DNA of 64,000 bases, taken from the NCBI RefSeq assembly GCF_001437435.1, contig NZ_JQCB01000002.1, positions 113,247 through 177,246 of the forward strand, written 5' to 3'. Made by a program: the position numbers and the translations under genes. The stretch comes from Furfurilactobacillus siliginis. GTDB taxonomy: Bacteria > Bacillota > Bacilli > Lactobacillales > Lactobacillaceae. Every line of letters begins with the position of its first letter. The stretch's first letter is position 1. Positions 62,191 to 64,000 of this stretch are shown here, in pieces. The notes below the pieces were generated by a model that saw nothing but the letters and a program-made list of their open reading frames with translations, was not told the DNA's origin and made no database searches.

Positions 62191-64000
62191 TTAATTAAGC
62201 ATCAAACTAATTTCTTTAAAACGCAGTGACACTGGTACCCCTTCGGTATCGACATCAACGACAAAGGAACCATTTGAATACCGTGCATTTAGTTCATGAT
62301 CTGCAGGTAGCACATCATGACGGATGCCACGTGTGGTAATAATTTCAACCGGCGTTACGGCATGTGCTGGCAATGCCAAGAAAGCAGCAATCTCATGTGG
62401 ATTGGCCTTCAATTCGCGTAAGCACAGGACGCCTTTTCTTGCCCGGCTCGTCACAGGTACTTCCTTGACCGCCATCTTCTTCAAAGCACCGCGTTGCGTC
62501 ACGATAATTGCATCGTCGGTCTCTGAAACAAGTTGCATGTTGACGACTAAATCACCGTTGCGCAGATCCATCGCTTTCGCACCACTAGTTCTGGCACCAT
62601 TGGTTGGGACTTCAGCCAAATCATAACGAAGCCCTTGCCCATGCTGTGACATTAACATCACCGTTAATGGACCATGCTGGTCCACGTAACTGATGTTGAC
62701 CACTTGATCCGTGGCTGCCTTAAATTTCACATACATACTAGCGTGCTTTTTGTAGGTGCGCCCTGGTAATAAGTCGCCAAAGGCAGTCTGTTTGATCAAA
62801 CCGTCTTGTGTTGCAATCACAAAGTTGCCTTGTTCTTCTAGACTGTTAAAGCTAAAGGCGGCAATCAGTTCTTCATCATCAGCGAGTCCAATTGATTGAC
62901 TGATGTGTTCACCAGTATCTTTCCAACGCGCATCAGCCAACTCATGAACTGGTCGGTAAATCATGTTCCCTTTGCTGGTAAACATAAAGATATGATCCAG
63001 CGTTGAGGCTTGGGTCAGCAGAATTGGATAATCCTCATCTTTTAGCCCATTATCGTTTTCAGCCGAGGCTTGATATGAACGTGGTGAGCTACGCTTGATG
63101 TAGCCATCGTGAGACACCATGACAATGACATCTTCATCAGCCACGGTCACCGTCCGATCAACCTTAAGTTCTTCGATTTGCGCTTCAACTTGTGTCAGTC
63201 GATCTGAACCAAAGGTCTTTTTGATATCTTGCATCTGAGTACGCATTACTTTTCGTAGTGACGCATCATTAGCCAAAATATCCGTTAAACGGGCAATTTC
63301 GTCTGCTAAGTGATCGTGTTCTTTTTGCAGTTCAGTTACATCGGTGTTGGTTAAACGGTACAACTGTAACGTGACGATGGCTTCAGCCTGTGGTTCGGTG
63401 AAGTCATACTGATCAATCAGGTTTTGTTTGGCATCATGGCGATTCTTACTACCGCGAATGGTCGCAATCACTTGATCTAGAATCGAAAGGGCTTTAATCA
63501 AACCTTCAACGATATGCTGACGTTTTTGCGCCTTATCTAGGTCATGCTGCGTTCTTTTGGTGATGATTTCACGTTGAAAATCAATGTAGGCTTGCAACGC
63601 AGTCTTCAAACCAATCCGTTCAGGACGCATGTTGTGAATGGCAACCATGTTGAAGTTATACGTGATTTGTAAATCAGTGTTCTTCAACAGGTAGGTCAAA
63701 ATCCCCTGTGCATCTGCATCGGCCTTTAATTCGACGGCAATGGTCAATCCATTACGGTCAGATTCATCACGAACTTCAACGATGCCTTCGACCTTTTTCA
63801 TGATGCGAATTTCGTCCATCTTTTTAACAAGCAAGGCTTTGTTCACTTCATAAGGAATCTCAGTGATTTCAATTTCTTGCTTGTTTCCCTTTAGCGGTTT
63901 GATGGCTGTCAGTGATCGTAAAACGATCCGGCCGGCACCAGTCTCATAGGCTTTTTTAATGCCATCGAGCCCTTGAATAATTCCACCAGTTGGGAAATCA
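62191..64000 (-). CDS. parC: DNA topoisomerase IV subunit A (5' end outside the window)
   Basis: Partial ParC, about 603 C-terminal residues; the reading frame continues without interruption to the window edge (FPTGGIIQGLDGIKKAYETG at the right end). Visible parts: the end of the winged-helix/tower region, the coiled-coil arm with C-gate (DQYDFTEPQAEAIVTLQLYRL, split), and the C-terminal beta-pinwheel with blades such as VMVSHDGYIKRSS, FMFTSKGNMIYR and VTQRGALKKM. Decatenates daughter chromosomes with ParE. The catalytic Tyr region is outside the window. The location near the proposed terminus is noteworthy but may be chance. Confidence 0.96.
   Translation of the reverse strand, partial: DFPTGGIIQGLDGIKKAYETGAGRIVLRSLTAIKPLKGNKQEIEITEIPYEVNKALLVKKMDEIRIMKKVEGIVEVRDESDRNGLTIAVELKADADAQGILTYLLKNTDLQITYNFNMVAIHNMRPERIGLKTALQAYIDFQREIITKRTQHDLDKAQKRQHIVEGLIKALSILDQVIATIRGSKNRHDAKQNLIDQYDFTEPQAEAIVTLQLYRLTNTDVTELQKEHDHLADEIARLTDILANDASLRKVMRTQMQDIKKTFGSDRLTQVEAQIEELKVDRTVTVADEDVIVMVSHDGYIKRSSPRSYQASAENDNGLKDEDYPILLTQASTLDHIFMFTSKGNMIYRPVHELADARWKDTGEHISQSIGLADDEELIAAFSFNSLEEQGNFVIATQDGLIKQTAFGDLLPGRTYKKHASMYVKFKAATDQVVNISYVDQHGPLTVMLMSQHGQGLRYDLAEVPTNGARTSGAKAMDLRNGDLVVNMQLVSETDDAIIVTQRGALKKMAVKEVPVTSRARKGVLCLRELKANPHEIAAFLALPAHAVTPVEIITTRGIRHDVLPADHELNARYSNGSFVVDVDTEGVPVSLRFKEISLMLN

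Overview
The window is a chromosomal segment from a low-to-mid GC Gram-positive, almost certainly a member of the Lactobacillaceae related to the plantarum/brevis side of the family. Support comes from a mevalonate gene set in place of the MEP pathway, a class-B RNase P RNA, the recU-ypsA-gpsB-rnpB order, XerS-type recombination, manganese-dependent pyrophosphatase, an EbsA-like protein, and strong GGAGG ribosome binding sites. I see no IS element, prophage or CRISPR array.

Layout. 0-9.5 kb: an APC amino acid transporter with a C69 dipeptidase, YitT membrane protein, solitary glycerol kinase, EamA transporter, HAD phosphatase and an RsmF-type rRNA methyltransferase. 9.6-13.9 kb: a leftward mevalonate operon mvk-mvaD-mvaK2-fni. 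14-25 kb: housekeeping block dinG, tseB/ypmB, asnS, dnaD, PBP1A, recU, ypsA, gpsB, rnpB and a THUMP methyltransferase. 25.4-36.8 kb: M32 carboxypeptidase, FAD oxidoreductase, RNase H-like protein, EbsA-like protein, fhs, lspA, rluD, then pyrR-carA-carB. 36.9-48 kb: three-gene MarR/SDR/NmrA group, rqcH, MarR, degV, YoaK-type protein, aldo/keto reductase with a Tag-like protein, GH30 glycosidase, DsrE-like protein. 48-49.2 kb: xerS with a candidate dif site. 49.2-64 kb: nearly all genes on the minus strand, including a hydrolase/MarR pair, an Ig-repeat protein, two small membrane proteins, tRNA-Ala(CGC), a TPP-riboswitch-controlled thiMDE operon, msrBA, a LysR regulator overlapping ppaC, and the 3' part of parC.

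Most notable: (1) the carA and carB genes after pyrR encode degenerate carbamoyl-phosphate synthase subunits. CarA has lost all three glutaminase triad residues, and CarB is shortened to 847 residues with altered ATP-grasp motifs and no complete second ATP-grasp or allosteric domain. In Lactobacillus plantarum a second PyrR (PyrR2) is known to link pyr expression to inorganic carbon, so a bicarbonate- or nucleotide-sensing pseudoenzyme partner is an attractive but untested idea. (2) A perfect 15-bp inverted repeat with a 6-bp centre lies just upstream of xerS. Gene orientation changes there from mostly plus to almost entirely minus, so this is probably the chromosome-dimer resolution site at the replication terminus. 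(3) A family of roughly 90-150 bp hairpin-forming intergenic elements occurs at several gene ends, with three different hairpins packed into one 600-bp gap near 45.3 kb. (4) The Tag-like glycosylase lacks every cysteine and the active-site glutamate.
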